In this document: positions 11,161-20,578 of the stretch, piece by piece
Layout: each line of letters starts with the position of its first letter
How positions within the stretch are numbered: position 1 is the first letter of the stretch
NCBI GenBank assembly: GCA_001584585.1
Contig: LSYV01000074.1
Coordinates: 231,831 to 266,415, forward strand
DNA from: Gonium pectorale
Lineage: Eukaryota > Chlorophyta > Chlorophyceae > Chlamydomonadales > Volvocaceae
Direction: 5' to 3'
DNA length: 34,585 nt
Notes under the pieces: model-generated
The model's database searches: none
Told to the model about the DNA's origin: nothing
Seen by the model: the letters and a program-made list of their open reading frames with translations, nothing else
Translations under genes and position numbers: made by a program

Positions 11161-11963
11161 NNNNNNNNNNNNNNNNNNNNNNNNNNNNNNNNNNNNNNNN
11201 NNNNNNNNNNNNNNNNNNNNNNNNNNNNNNNNNNNNNNNNNNNNNNNNNNNNNNNNNNNNNNNNNNNNNNNNNNNNNNNNNNNNNNNNNNNNNNNNNNNN
11301 NNNNNNNNNNNNNNNNNNNNNNNNNNNNNNNNNNNNNNNNNNNNNNNNNNNNNNNNNNNNNNNNNNNNNNNNNNNNNNNNNNNNNNNNNNNNNNNNNNNN
11401 NNNNNNNNNNNNNNNNNNNNNNNNNNNNNNNNNNNNNNNNNNNNNNNNNNNNNNNNNNNNNNNNNNNNNNNNNNNNNNNNNNNNNNNNNNNNNNNNNNNN
11501 NNNNNNNNNNNNNNNNNNNNNNNNNNNNNNNNNNNNNNNNNNNNNNNNNNNNNNNNNNNNNNNNNNNNNNNNNNNNNNNNNNNNNNNNNNNNNNNNNNNN
11601 NNNNNNNNNNNNNNNNNNNNNNNNNNNNNNNNNNNNNNNNNNNNNNNNNNNNNNNNNNNNNNNNNNNNNNNNNNNNNNNNNNNNNNNNNNNNNNNNNNNN
11701 NNNNNNNNNNNNNNNNNNNNNNNNNNNNNNNNNNNNNNNNNNNNNNNNNNNNNNNNNNNNNNNNNNNNNNNNNNNNNNNNNNNNNNNNNNNNNNNNNNNN
11801 NNNNNNNNNNNNNNNNNNNNNNNNNNNNNNNNNNNNNNNNNNNNNNNNNNNNNNNNNNNNNNNNNNNNNNNNNNNNNNNNNNNNNNNNNNNNNNNNNNNN
11901 NNNNNNNNNNNNNNNNNNNNNNNNNNNNNNNNNNNNNNNNNNNNNNNNNNNNNNNNNNNNNNN
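11161..11963. other. Assembly gap (803 N)
   Basis: Unknown bases. ORFs drawn across this stretch have no meaning. The gap starts inside a tandem array and ends 47 bases from the stop of the methyltransferase gene. Confidence 1.
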
Positions 11964-12009
11964 GGGGTAGATGCACCAACACGGACAGGCACGAACCGTC
12001 ACCGCGGCA

Positions 12010-12837
12010 TCAGCTGCCACCGCCGCCGCTGCCGCCCGGCGGGAGGGCCCAGCCGTTGAGGCCCGGCACGCTGCCGATGCGGGAAAACACGGCAGCAAAC
12101 GATTGCACCGCGGGGCCAAGGTACACGACCACGCTGCCGTGCGGGTTTTGCACCCGCGCACCCCAGGTCATACTGGCAGTGACTGCCTCTCCCTCCGCCG
12201 CCGACTGCACGCCGTGCGTCGTCGAGGGCTTTACGAACGCAAGCCGCTCGTGCACGAAGCACACGGGCCACTCAAGCACCGCACGGAACCACTTGTAGCC
12301 CAGCCCAGCCTTTAGCAGCGCAACCGCCTGGGTGATTCGGCCCTGGCGGTATTCGCGGACGCAGCGCTCAAAGAATAGGCCCTGCAGGCTCTGCCCCTCA
12401 CGCGTTCCAAAGGGTGGGTTCAAGAACACGTTCCCCCGCCACACGTTCCGCTCATCCAGCCCGTCCGCAGCCGCGTCATAGAACTTGGCGGCCAGCACGC
12501 GCAAGTTGGCCGCTGGGGTGCTGCACGGGTCCAGGTCGATGCTGCCGGGGGCAAACACCTCCCTCGCCAGGCCCAGAACGAAATCGGGTGTGTACCACTC
12601 GCAGCTCCGTGTCTCCAGGAACACAGGCCGCCCCGGGGCAGGGATGAGATCCACCCCTCCCTCGCCCCCAGCGTCGGGCGCATGACAACCCTCCACCACA
12701 GCCACGCACTCGCTCACCAGTGCGCCTGACATCCGAGGCCCTCCCGGTGCCGCTTCCCGCCGCGTAGCCTCAAGCCAAACAGCCACAGCGTCGTTGCGCC
12801 CGACAAGAGGCCGCACCTGGCGCTCGTTGTCGGGCAT
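12010..12837 (-). CDS. Dam-type DNA N6-adenine methyltransferase (phage/DIRS-like family), 275 aa
   Basis: One uninterrupted exon runs from the ATG at 12837 to the TGA at 12010-12012. The family pattern is clear: EWYTP (residues 80-84), the SAM-binding strand IDLDPCSTPAAN (100-111), a catalytic motif IV NPPF (140-143), GRITQAVALL (166-175), KWF (182-184) and VVVYLGP (236-242). The product should transfer a methyl group from S-adenosylmethionine to N6 of adenine in DNA. This family is typical of phages and is also found as an accessory domain in DIRS-type tyrosine-recombinase retrotransposons. A transposon origin is therefore as likely as a host gene. No reverse transcriptase or tyrosine recombinase is visible nearby, though the gap could hold them. 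The absence of introns is unlike the neighbouring genes. The C-terminus ends in Gly/Ser repeats. The start is supported by alignment with the usual family length only for residues ~75-260. Confidence 0.75.
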   Translation of the reverse strand: MPDNERQVRPLVGRNDAVAVWLEATRREAAPGGPRMSGALVSECVAVVEGCHAPDAGGEGGVDLIPAPGRPVFLETRSCEWYTPDFVLGLAREVFAPGSIDLDPCSTPAANLRVLAAKFYDAAADGLDERNVWRGNVFLNPPFGTREGQSLQGLFFERCVREYRQGRITQAVALLKAGLGYKWFRAVLEWPVCFVHERLAFVKPSTTHGVQSAAEGEAVTASMTWGARVQNPHGSVVVYLGPAVQSFAAVFSRIGSVPGLNGWALPPGGSGGGGS

Positions 12838-12881
12838 GCGGGCACCCGACGGCAGCGAACGGATGAAGCGTGCAGCAGCAA

Positions 12882-13110
12882 GTGTGTGGGTGGATTCGGA
12901 TTGGTCGGTACGGGATTCGAACGCCCAAACCCCGGCTTCGGATTCGCCGGCCTGGGATTCGCCAGCTGTGCCCGGGATTCGGATTCGTTGGCTCAGGATT
13001 CCCCCGCCGTGTCTTGGATTCGGATTCGCCGGCCTGGGATTCGTGCCGTGTGTGGGTGGATTCGGATTGGTCGGTACGGGATTCGAACGCCCAAACCCCG
13101 GCTTCGGATT
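12882..13110 (+). repeat. GGATTCG-rich repeat, 63-bp perfect copies
   Basis: The 63 bases at 12882-12944 recur exactly at 13048-13110 (166-base period). The words GGATTCG and GGGATTCG occur throughout the interval. The array starts about 45 bases upstream of the methyltransferase start codon and uses the same core heptamer as the array at 10981, in the same orientation. Confidence 0.85.
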
Positions 13111-13191
13111 GCCCGCCGGACCGTTACAGGGGTGACACTGGATTCGGTGGATTCGCGGAGCATGCCCACCCTCCGCTGCTGCCCAGCAGGC

Positions 13192-13870
13192 GCGGCGTGA
13201 CCCTACCTACGCCCCGTCGCACTGCACCACCAGACACCCGCCAGCCCCTTGAGTGCGCGGATCCGAAGATCAGGGTAGGGTGGAATGGGGGCGGTGGCAG
13301 TCAAGAACAGCCTGCGCCAGCGCGCGCATTGCGCGTGGAGGCGTCCGGTCGGCCTAGCGGGTCCAAGAGCTCGTGGAGAACGGTAAGGCGCCTTACGCCT
13401 TGGCACACTGACCAGGTGGCCGGTGTGCCACTGATCCAACCCGGTCTTCGGTTGCGCGAGTCGGCGGGCTTGCCGGCATGCATGCCCCGAGACGGTGTTA
13501 CCGAACTCACCCCGGGTCGGACCGTGCAAGGTTAAACAGTTGGGCATACATGGAGGAAAGGTGCTCTTGCTTTGCGCGGTAGGGCTCGAGGCACGTGGTC
13601 GGTCGGCAACTAACCCGTGCGCTTCCACGGGGACGAGGAGCTACAGAGCACGCATGGGCCACATTGGAACATGAAACTGAGAGGGAAATGTTATTGCAAA
13701 CATTGGGGTTAGAACAAGACGTTACAAGGTTAGGGCCGTATTACGCCGGTACGACGCTTTTGCCGAAGCGCAAGGCTTCAAGCCCCATGAGCTGATGATA
13801 GCTAAGCTTCCATCTACTGATGCAATATTGATCTCGGCAGAAACCGCCTTTCGGAAAGTCGACGCTGTCC
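13192..13870. other. Intergenic, no gene assigned
   Basis: There is a 141-codon minus-strand ORF at 13203-13628, but it shows no motif I recognise and its composition is proline/arginine-rich like chance ORFs here. The right half (13640-13870) is less GC-rich and probably holds the promoter and 5' UTR of the gene starting at 13871. Confidence 0.4.
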
Positions 13871-14869
13871 ATGGCCGCGAAAGCCGATGACGAGTACGTC
13901 TCCCCTTCCTCGCCGGCCGGCTACCTGATGTGGCACATCATCAAGAAGGGCTGGCAGGCGGGCAGCGTCGTGGGGGTAGCCGCGGTGTTGCCGACCATGT
14001 ACCTCATCCGGAAGGTCCGGGACCCCACGGCGCTGCTTCGGGCGCTGGGCTACAGCGCTGCGATTGGAACGGCCGCCACAGGTGAGTCTGTGGGGTTGCG
14101 CAATGGGGGTACCCGAACGTGTGGCGGCGGGTTTGGGGGTTTCCGAAGGTGCGGGATGGGGCAACGGCATGTAAGCACGCACGCAAACCAACTGCGGCGT
14201 TTCTGTGGGCACGTTTTTATTGATGCACAGTCAAAGCCCTGGAGGAGGGTATGGTAGCGTGGTGCTGATGGCGCTGATTTGGCCGAGCGCCGGCGGAGTC
14301 CGTCCGCCAGCAGCGCGTGGACCGTGCCATCAGACTCTCAACTATCGGCCCCTGGCTGGCCTGCGCCCCGTGGCCTCGATTGTCACGCCCCCCTCCCCAC
14401 TGGGAGCTCTATCCCCTCCCTTCCACCCTCAGCGCTTAGCCTGTTGTTTCGACGGTCGGGGGGGGATGCGCCCTAGGCTTCTCGCTCTACTGAGAATGCC
14501 TTCCAACCCACTACCCCCTACCCACGACGCTCAAACACACACGCACATTCCCATGCGTTCGCAGGTACCCTTGGGGTGCTCAAATGTACCCAAATCGACC
14601 AGGAGGGGTTCGAGGACCGCGCCTACCGCCTCCACTACAACCAGGGTCAGAACCGCACGGACGCCTTCTCCGCCGCCGGCGCGGCCGTCGGCCTGGCGGC
14701 GGCGGCGCTGCTGCTGCCGCGCGGCGCGCCGCCGCTGTCGTACGCCATGGCGGCTGCGGGCGTGTCGGCGGTTGGTACGGCGCTGGGCGTGGCGGCGCAC
14801 GTTGCGAGCAGCAGCAGCAGCAGCAGCAGCAGCCGGACGGCGGCGGTGGCGGCGCAGCAGCCCGCGTAG
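13871..14869 (+). CDS. Small multi-pass membrane protein, 171 aa, unknown function
   Basis: Two exons, 13871-14081 and 14565-14869, are joined by a phase-1 GTGAGT-GCAG intron. The protein has four hydrophobic stretches. Two are in exon 1 (around AGSVVGVAAVLPTMYLI and LLRALGYSAAIGTAAT, the second running across the junction into GTLGVLK). Two are in exon 2 (FSAAGAAVGLAAAALLL and YAMAAAGVSAVGTALGVAAHV). A conserved-looking polar loop, about residues 79-100, lies between the pairs and includes DQEGFEDRAYRLHYNQGQN. The small-residue-rich four-helix layout recalls organelle membrane families such as Tim17/complex I B14.7, or plant DUF1757-type proteins. I cannot assign it to any of these. The C-terminus contains a Ser run encoded by nine AGC triplets. 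No cleavable presequence is obvious. Confidence 0.72.
14807..14833 (+). repeat. (AGC)9 microsatellite inside a coding exon
   Basis: Nine AGC triplets encode a run of serines near the C-terminus of the 171-residue membrane protein. Length variation here would be in frame. Confidence 0.95.
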
Positions 14870-17554
14870 CGTTGGCCCGCCCCGCCCTCCCACCACAAGA
14901 TTAAGTAAGCGCAATACTGAAGGCATGTACCCGGAACCAAAGGTGAATGTTGCGTTTGGAAGCCCGGCGCAAAGCTAGGGTCAATCGCTGCCATTCGAGA
15001 CGCGTTGGGAGGGAGCAGGAGGCGACCTGGGGAAGCGGAAGACTACAATTGCGGCGACTGTGTAGCGACTGAGATCGGGCCGGGCCGCCCGGTGTGGGAG
15101 TATAATCGGGTGCCTGGGGGCAGGGCCTCGGCAGCAGGCACCGATCCGGCCGAATGTAGTGGACGCGTTGCGCTTACTTGGCGACCGCTGATGTCGTTCG
15201 AGCGCAATATTAATGGGGGCCGAACGGATTGGAATGGTGGCGACGGCGCTTCTTGCGTGCGTCGCTCGTGCGGTTTGGTTACGGGCGGGCTGCCGTCCGG
15301 CGCGGCAAGGTTAGTTGTTGAGGCCAGCCAGCAGGGGGCCTGCTCGCTGTGCCTTTGAATCGGATGGAGCGCAGGGCGGACGCGTATACCGGTGCATGCC
15401 GGTGCATGCGGGATGGAGCAAGGCCTCTGTACCGGTACGTGCATGCAACGTGCACGTGGGGCATTTGGCCTAGCTGCTCGGGGCGGTCACCCAGGGCCTT
15501 ACCAGCCAGCTAGTCGCTTACGCGTCGGCAGCCCGCCGTGGCGCGCGTGCGCTTGCTTGGAGTGGTCGTCCTATCCGGATCGGACCAGAAGTGGGATGGT
15601 GCGTGTGCCACGCGGGCCGCCTCGCGCTGTGTTTGGGCAGCAGGCGGTCAGGGACGCCGTACACTGCCGTACACTGCCGTACACTGCTGCACGAGCCTGC
15701 GCGCACTGCTGGCTTGATGGCTGGTCCTGGCTGAGGCTGGCTGTTCTATCTTGCGCGGGGCCATCGGACTCCGCCGTACTATGTATGTTGCCGTACTGCA
15801 TGTATGCATCGTACTGCATGTGCCGTGAATATGCCGTGCGTTGTTAAGCAGCTTGGGGAAATTGCCGTGCCGTCAGCACTGTCAAACCCCTATCATCATG
15901 TACGACGCGTCAGATCACTGCTGGCGCTGCCGTACGCGTGCGTCCACGTGGGCGCATGGGACACGCGCCGCCGTGCCGTACACATAGACACATTGGGAGC
16001 GCGTTTATTTGTTCATATGCCAGAAGCTTTGTTACTGATGAAGGTTGGCTTATTTGAAAGCTGCTTGGCGTCGGTCGGGCTGTTGGTTAAAATGGAAACG
16101 CTGCAATTGGGGAGCCACACCACACCTCTACGGACATACGCACCCGAAGGCGCGATGTCTCCAGCAGGGCGGGCGGGCGGTATAGAAAAAGGCAAGCACG
16201 CGAGGCAAACGAGGCAATGCCGGAGGCGGCTATCATGGCAAGATTCGTTTGACGGACTTCTTGGTGCGGCGCATTGCCCGATGATTTTGCCGGCGATTGT
16301 CATAAACGTCCATGCTATCGTCTGTCTCTCACTCTCTCCATACCGGTTTTTTTACCGGTGCGCGCCCATGGCCGCGGACGGGCTGCAGAGCCTCTCTCCT
16401 CTTGGCTGTAGTTGGCGGCAAGCTGCGTGCTTGCCGTCACAGCCAGCCCGACCTCGACGACTGGGTCGGCGCTGCTGCCGTGCGTGCTCCGTGCTGCGCG
16501 GACTCTCGCGCTCGCGATGATGTAGTAGTGTAACCCTGTGTAACATAGCGGAGGCGATCGCTGTGCGGTGTGACTGAGCGGACGAGGCGCGACATGACAC
16601 AGTGATGGGGCCAGGGGAGAATGGAAGGGGGCTTACTCATGGTCACCCGACTCCGCCCGCGCTTGACGGAATCCCTCTCTGTGAGGTGTGAACCATCCAG
16701 TAACGCGCGCTTCGTCTCGCACGGCGGGGAACCCGCAGCGGCGACCGGCTCGTTGTGGGTCGCGCGTATCGCGCTGGTTGATTCCACGTGCTTACCGCGC
16801 CGAAGCAGCGCCACGCCCGAAAGCAGCCGGGCTCAAGGGGGGGGACTGGCCGCAGGCCGGCCAGCTGTTGCACAGAGTGCGGGTTGGTTTTTTCCGTGGA
16901 ATGGTTACAGGCAGAGAGGCGAGAAAGGGCTCAGGCAACGGGAGGGACAGGCAGCCCTCCTGTGATGGAGAAAGAGAAACCTGCACAGAAAGAGGGAGCC
17001 CGCCTCTACCAGCTTACCCGCTTTTGTCGAACTTCACCTGGTGAACCGTTACTTGTCCAGGTGGAGCTGCGGTGCTGTTGTTGTCGCGGTTACCGGTCCG
17101 GCTCAGCGGTGACTAGACCGTCGTGCGCCCAGCCCGCCCAGCCGGCTGTATACAGACCTGGAATGACGATAGAAATCACGGAGTCAGGAGGCGATGTGGC
17201 CGGCAGCGGTCAGGGGCATGTTGACATGGCAGCATGCAGAAGCAGACCAAAGCACTCCCAGCCCAGCCCAGCGGCTTCCGGGGGAGAGGGTACGGCAGGG
17301 GGTCCTACAAGCAACGGCAGGGAAAAGAAGAGGGGGAGAGAACAGCCACCGGGCAAGGGACCAAAAGTGCAGGCGGCGGTCTGGAGGTAGGTGCAGATCC
17401 CCACCGCCTGCAGGGGCACAGGGACAACAAGAGGCAAAAACATGCAGGGTGCACGCAGAGGCAAGCAAGCAGGTGACACACAGACGACAGGGCGTGGTGG
17501 GCAGATCAGCGAGTGGCAGAGTGGGCAGCGAGACCCGGGCCGATGCAATCATTT
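14870..17554. other. Gene-poor interval with short tandem repeats
   Basis: I see no convincing exon on either strand. A 10-base unit (ACACTGCCGT) is repeated about three times at 15657-15690. Around 15380-15420 and 15780-15840, GCATG/CATGT/CCGTACTGC words recur. The 238-codon ORF at 15804-16520 has no domain-like pattern and starts without context support. No TGTAA was found near the preceding gene's stop. Confidence 0.5.
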
Positions 17555-17875
17555 CTGAGCCACGGCGGGGCACAATCGTACCAGGCGGGCGAGGTAGGGA
17601 AGTCCTGGCAGTCCGGAGGGGGTGCGGCGGGCTGGCAGGGGAGGCTCCACTCCGAGGGACTCCACAGCAGGCTGCCAAGACCGGCCGGAGGGGGGGGGCG
17701 GTGGGCTGGCTGGGTAGGCTGTGTCCGGGAGACGACGAGGAGGCAGAGGGGTCAGGACAGGCCGGAGGGGAAGTCGGCTGGCTGGCTGGGTAGGCTGGTC
17801 TCTGGGAGACGACGACCAGGCAGAGCAATCAGGACCGGCTGGAGGAGGGTGGGCCGGCGGGCTGCAGGTGGTTAT
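17555..17875 (+). repeat. Imperfect ~75-bp minisatellite (about 4 units)
   Basis: The block GGCTGGCTGGGTAGGCT at 17704 recurs at 17780 (76 bases later). A degenerate form occurs at 17630 (74 bases earlier) and a weaker one near 17584. Each is followed by a related GGGAGACGACGA...GGCAGAG segment. Units are diverged, suggesting an old array. Confidence 0.65.
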
Positions 17876-17879
17876 CACG

Positions 17880-18337
17880 AGGGCTGGTACGCCGCCGGGT
17901 TCACGAGTCAAGCACGAGTGAGGCCCTGCTGAGAACCAGCCCTGACTACAGCGCACCACGGCAGCCAAGACCAAACACCGACGGCGCACACAAAGAAGAG
18001 GAGGAGCCCTGCTGAGACCACAGAACAGGGAGGCAAGACGGCGACAAAAAGGTAAGGAGAAGCGGAACACCAGGACAGGGGAGAAACAGAACAAGCGGAC
18101 CCGTGGAGCACAGGCAGCAAACCACCCCCCTCCCCTAGCAAAAGCCCGCAACCCCAACATCTACCCCTCCCCCGTCCCCCCCCGCAACCCGCCGAAACAG
18201 AGCCGTAAACGGCACCGGCCCCAACAAGGGAATCGAACCTCAAAACACCCAGAACGCACCACCCCGCACCAAAAACCAACCACACTCTCGGAACCCCAAG
18301 CCCAACCAGCAAACTCAGCGGGCTCCCTGCGACTGAG
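17880..18337. other. C/A-rich tract, possible minus-strand pol III-type element
   Basis: The plus strand is strikingly A+C-rich from about 18110 to 18330. On the minus strand, GGTTCGATTCC (18239-18229) matches the tRNA/SINE box B. A loosely A-box-like segment (TGGTTGGGCTTGG, around 18300) lies about 65 bases upstream of it. No tRNA cloverleaf could be drawn. A tRNA-derived SINE remnant is possible but weakly supported. Confidence 0.25.
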
Positions 18338-18372
18338 CATGGCGGGGTCGTGTACGTCACGACCCCGCCATG
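18338..18372. repeat. Perfect 15-bp stem hairpin at a composition boundary
   Basis: CATGGCGGGGTCGTG, a 5-base loop TACGT, then the exact reverse complement of the first 15 bases. The C/A-rich tract ends immediately to the left, and a GGAATCC-rich repeat begins to the right. Confidence 0.9.
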
Positions 18373-18461
18373 CCTGGGTCCTGGATTTCGCTTGCAGAGA
18401 TCTTGGCTTCAACATGCCGAAGCGGTGGTCCCGTGGGGCGACATCCCGAGTGCGGTCCGTC

Positions 18462-18730
18462 GGAATCCAGGGTGCGGCTTGTCGGAATAATCCAGACTCT
18501 GGCCAGTTGGAATCCAGGGTGCAGCTGGTCGGAATCCAGGCTCCATGCATTCGGGAACCAGACTATGGGCAGCAGGGCTCGGGCTGCGGCCAGGCGGGGT
18601 CCAGGCTCCGTCGGGGCGGAAACAAGCTCCGGCCAGGCCAGGCTCGCAGTCTGGCTGAGCGGATTCCTTACTCCGGCCGCTCGGCCGGTTGGAATCCAGG
18701 CTTCCATCAGCCGGAAACCCCAACCCCTAC
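18462..18730 (+). repeat. Irregular GGAATCCAGG repeats
   Basis: GGAATCCAG occurs at 18462, 18509, 18531 and about 18691, with degenerate versions between. Reverse-complemented, the core is GGATTCC, close to the GGATTCG heptamer of the arrays at 10981 and 12882. Spacing is irregular. Confidence 0.6.
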
Positions 18731-19104
18731 GGCCGGGAACCAGGAGCCGGCTCTTACACAACCGAGATACCTTGGCTACGGTCCCACGTTACACTCAAGC
18801 AGGACTCCCGCGACATTGGCCAACTGGATGTTCATTCTCAGGTAATGTCAGCCCTCATCGTACGTACGGCATAATCACCGTAACCAAGCCATTAACCTCG
18901 CAAACCAGCCACCTTCTTGCCAAACGTCAACCCCTAGACGTGACGAAATGAAGAAAGAGGAAACTCATGACGTGCGCGACGCTACAGAATGATCTTGCAA
19001 TGCAGAGTCCGTTATCCCATCCAAGTGTAATATCTGCGTAAGTCGGCAAGGCAGCAGGAAGCTCAACGTAACAAGGACGGGCACGTAACGGAAGGCACTC
19101 AGCG

Positions 19105-19109
19105 TTACA
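19105..19109 (-). terminator. TGTAA poly(A) signal for gene A
   Basis: TTACA on plus is TGTAA on minus. It is the first such signal after the gene A stop (675 bases away), a plausible long 3' UTR for this group. Confidence 0.5.
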
Positions 19110-19173
19110 TGCATCTGATTAATAATGAACACATGATAAATTAAGCTGCACCTGGCACCGGCCTACCTGCCCC

Positions 19174-20578
19174 TGTGCGTGGAACCTGGCGGGCAAGGAG
19201 GCGTGCGGTGCGGTGCAGTGCACGGCGGGCGCAGCGATGCCGATACACACATGTCGTCAGCCGCACACACGGTTGCAATCAACATATATACGGCACACAG
19301 AAGGTCGTTTACTAATCGAGCCATTCATCCACCCACGCGATACTGTACACATTTGCCACCAATTAGTCACCGAGAGGGGACTCAATAAGAGTTGGCGGGC
19401 GCACCAGGTACGCCCCCAACAGGAATGCCGTACATGTATGGAGCGGGTTTCAGGCTGCATGGTTGGTTCCGATTAAGGAGTTAGCACGCTGCTCGTTCCA
19501 ACCGGACGTTACGCAGGCGCGATCACATCCCTCTTGCAGGGGCTCTTCAGGAATTAATTCACCGAGACACTTAGCATGGCAGTAACACGAGCACACGGCG
19601 AAGACGAGGCATGGATGTGAGCTGCATAGATTCGTCGTACACCATCCCAGTGCAGCGAGCATAGTCCTATGAATGCGCAACAAGTATTCACAGTATGTAC
19701 AGGCCAAAGGGATCAAGAGGCATTGCATTTCTATGGGGACGCTAGGAAGCGTTGATGGAGCCGAACACATAGTAGCCCCCTAGGCCGCGGACGCCAGCGC
19801 AGTCACCGCCAGGTTCGCAACCTGGCCAACGCTGACGTCATACCAGCCGTCCTTGAAGCCCGCATGTACGGCAGCATCGACTTGCGCCAGGGCCCTCGGC
19901 ACCAGCCGGTACAGCAGGCGCACGGGTGCGAGTACGGCCTGGTAGACAGCAGGCAGGAAGCGGCGCGCAGCGGCGGGCACAAGCGGGTCCAGGAACCAGT
20001 CCGAGTGCGCCGATGCCAGCACACCGTCGACCACGATGCGCCCGCCCAGGGTGAACGGATTGTACAGGCCCGGGCGAACCACGGTCTTCACGGACACCAC
20101 GGTGGCGGGCGCAGCGGCAGTGTCGTCCGCAGCGGTGAAGATGACGTCGCCAGGGCGGACGTCGGAGGCAGGCAGGGTGACTGAGCACGATACTGCCGGT
20201 GCGGCGGAGCAGGCCCCACGGGCGACCGGCACGAAGTGGCCTGTGGTACAGGAACAACATGACGCGCAGGAAAGGGCGTCAGTACACAATGTGTCGGGAT
20301 GAGCATCCAGATACGTATAGCCGTGCCTTGACCACGCCTCAATGATTGCTCACTGTGCCCAGTGCCGCCCGGTTCTGCCCATGGCTTCCCTCACCTCTGG
20401 TCAGAGTGACAGAGGCGTTGGCCGAGGTTTGGAGCTGCAGGAACTCGTGCACCCCCTCAGCGCGCTTGTGGCCGAACAGGTAGACGTCGTCAAAGGCGGT
20501 GCTGCCATCCGTGCGAACCGTGAGCACACGGTCGCCGGCTGCCAGCTCGGACATGCGCTTGCGGCCGCCGCCCTCGAC
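19174..20578 (-). repeat. Arm A of the inverted Hint duplication
   Basis: It comprises the two Hint exons of gene A and about 600 bases of 3' flank. It matches arm B (28171-30019) in opposite orientation. In the last exon about 17 of 461 bases differ by eye; the first 300 bases of 3' flank are roughly 93% identical. The intron between the two exons (20241-20394) is much more diverged and differs in length (154 versus 175 bases). Homology stops just upstream of the first Hint exon. Confidence 0.9.

Larger units (their letters stand above)
10851..13191. mobile_element. Transposon-like segment with imperfect inverted ends, carrying a DNA methyltransferase
   Basis: The left end (10851-10908) and the reverse complement of the right end (13128-13191) share GCCTGCTG, GGAGGGTGGGCAT and TGTCACCCCT in the same order. 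Nearly the same spacing separates the last two (25 versus 24 bases). Between these ends lie GGATTCG repeat arrays on both sides, an 803-base assembly gap and a minus-strand adenine methyltransferase gene. No transposase or recombinase is visible, but the gap could hide one. No target-site duplication was found. Whether this is one element or two fragments brought together by assembly is open. Confidence 0.4.

Noticed and set aside
10804..12161. Several 355-397 codon ORFs
   Set aside because: They are open only because they span the 803 N bases.
10981..13110. CRISPR array
   Set aside because: The repeats are satellites of 63-84 bases with no regular unique spacers and no cas genes, in a eukaryotic setting.
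13203..13628. 141-codon minus-strand ORF upstream of the methyltransferase
   Set aside because: It could be a missing part of the element, but no family motif or splice link to the methyltransferase could be shown.
15804..16520. 238-codon plus-strand ORF
   Set aside because: No conserved motif, no supported start and no splice context; it lies in repeat-rich spacer.
18229..18310. tRNA gene on minus
   Set aside because: Box B is good but no acceptor stem or anticodon arm can be folded around it.
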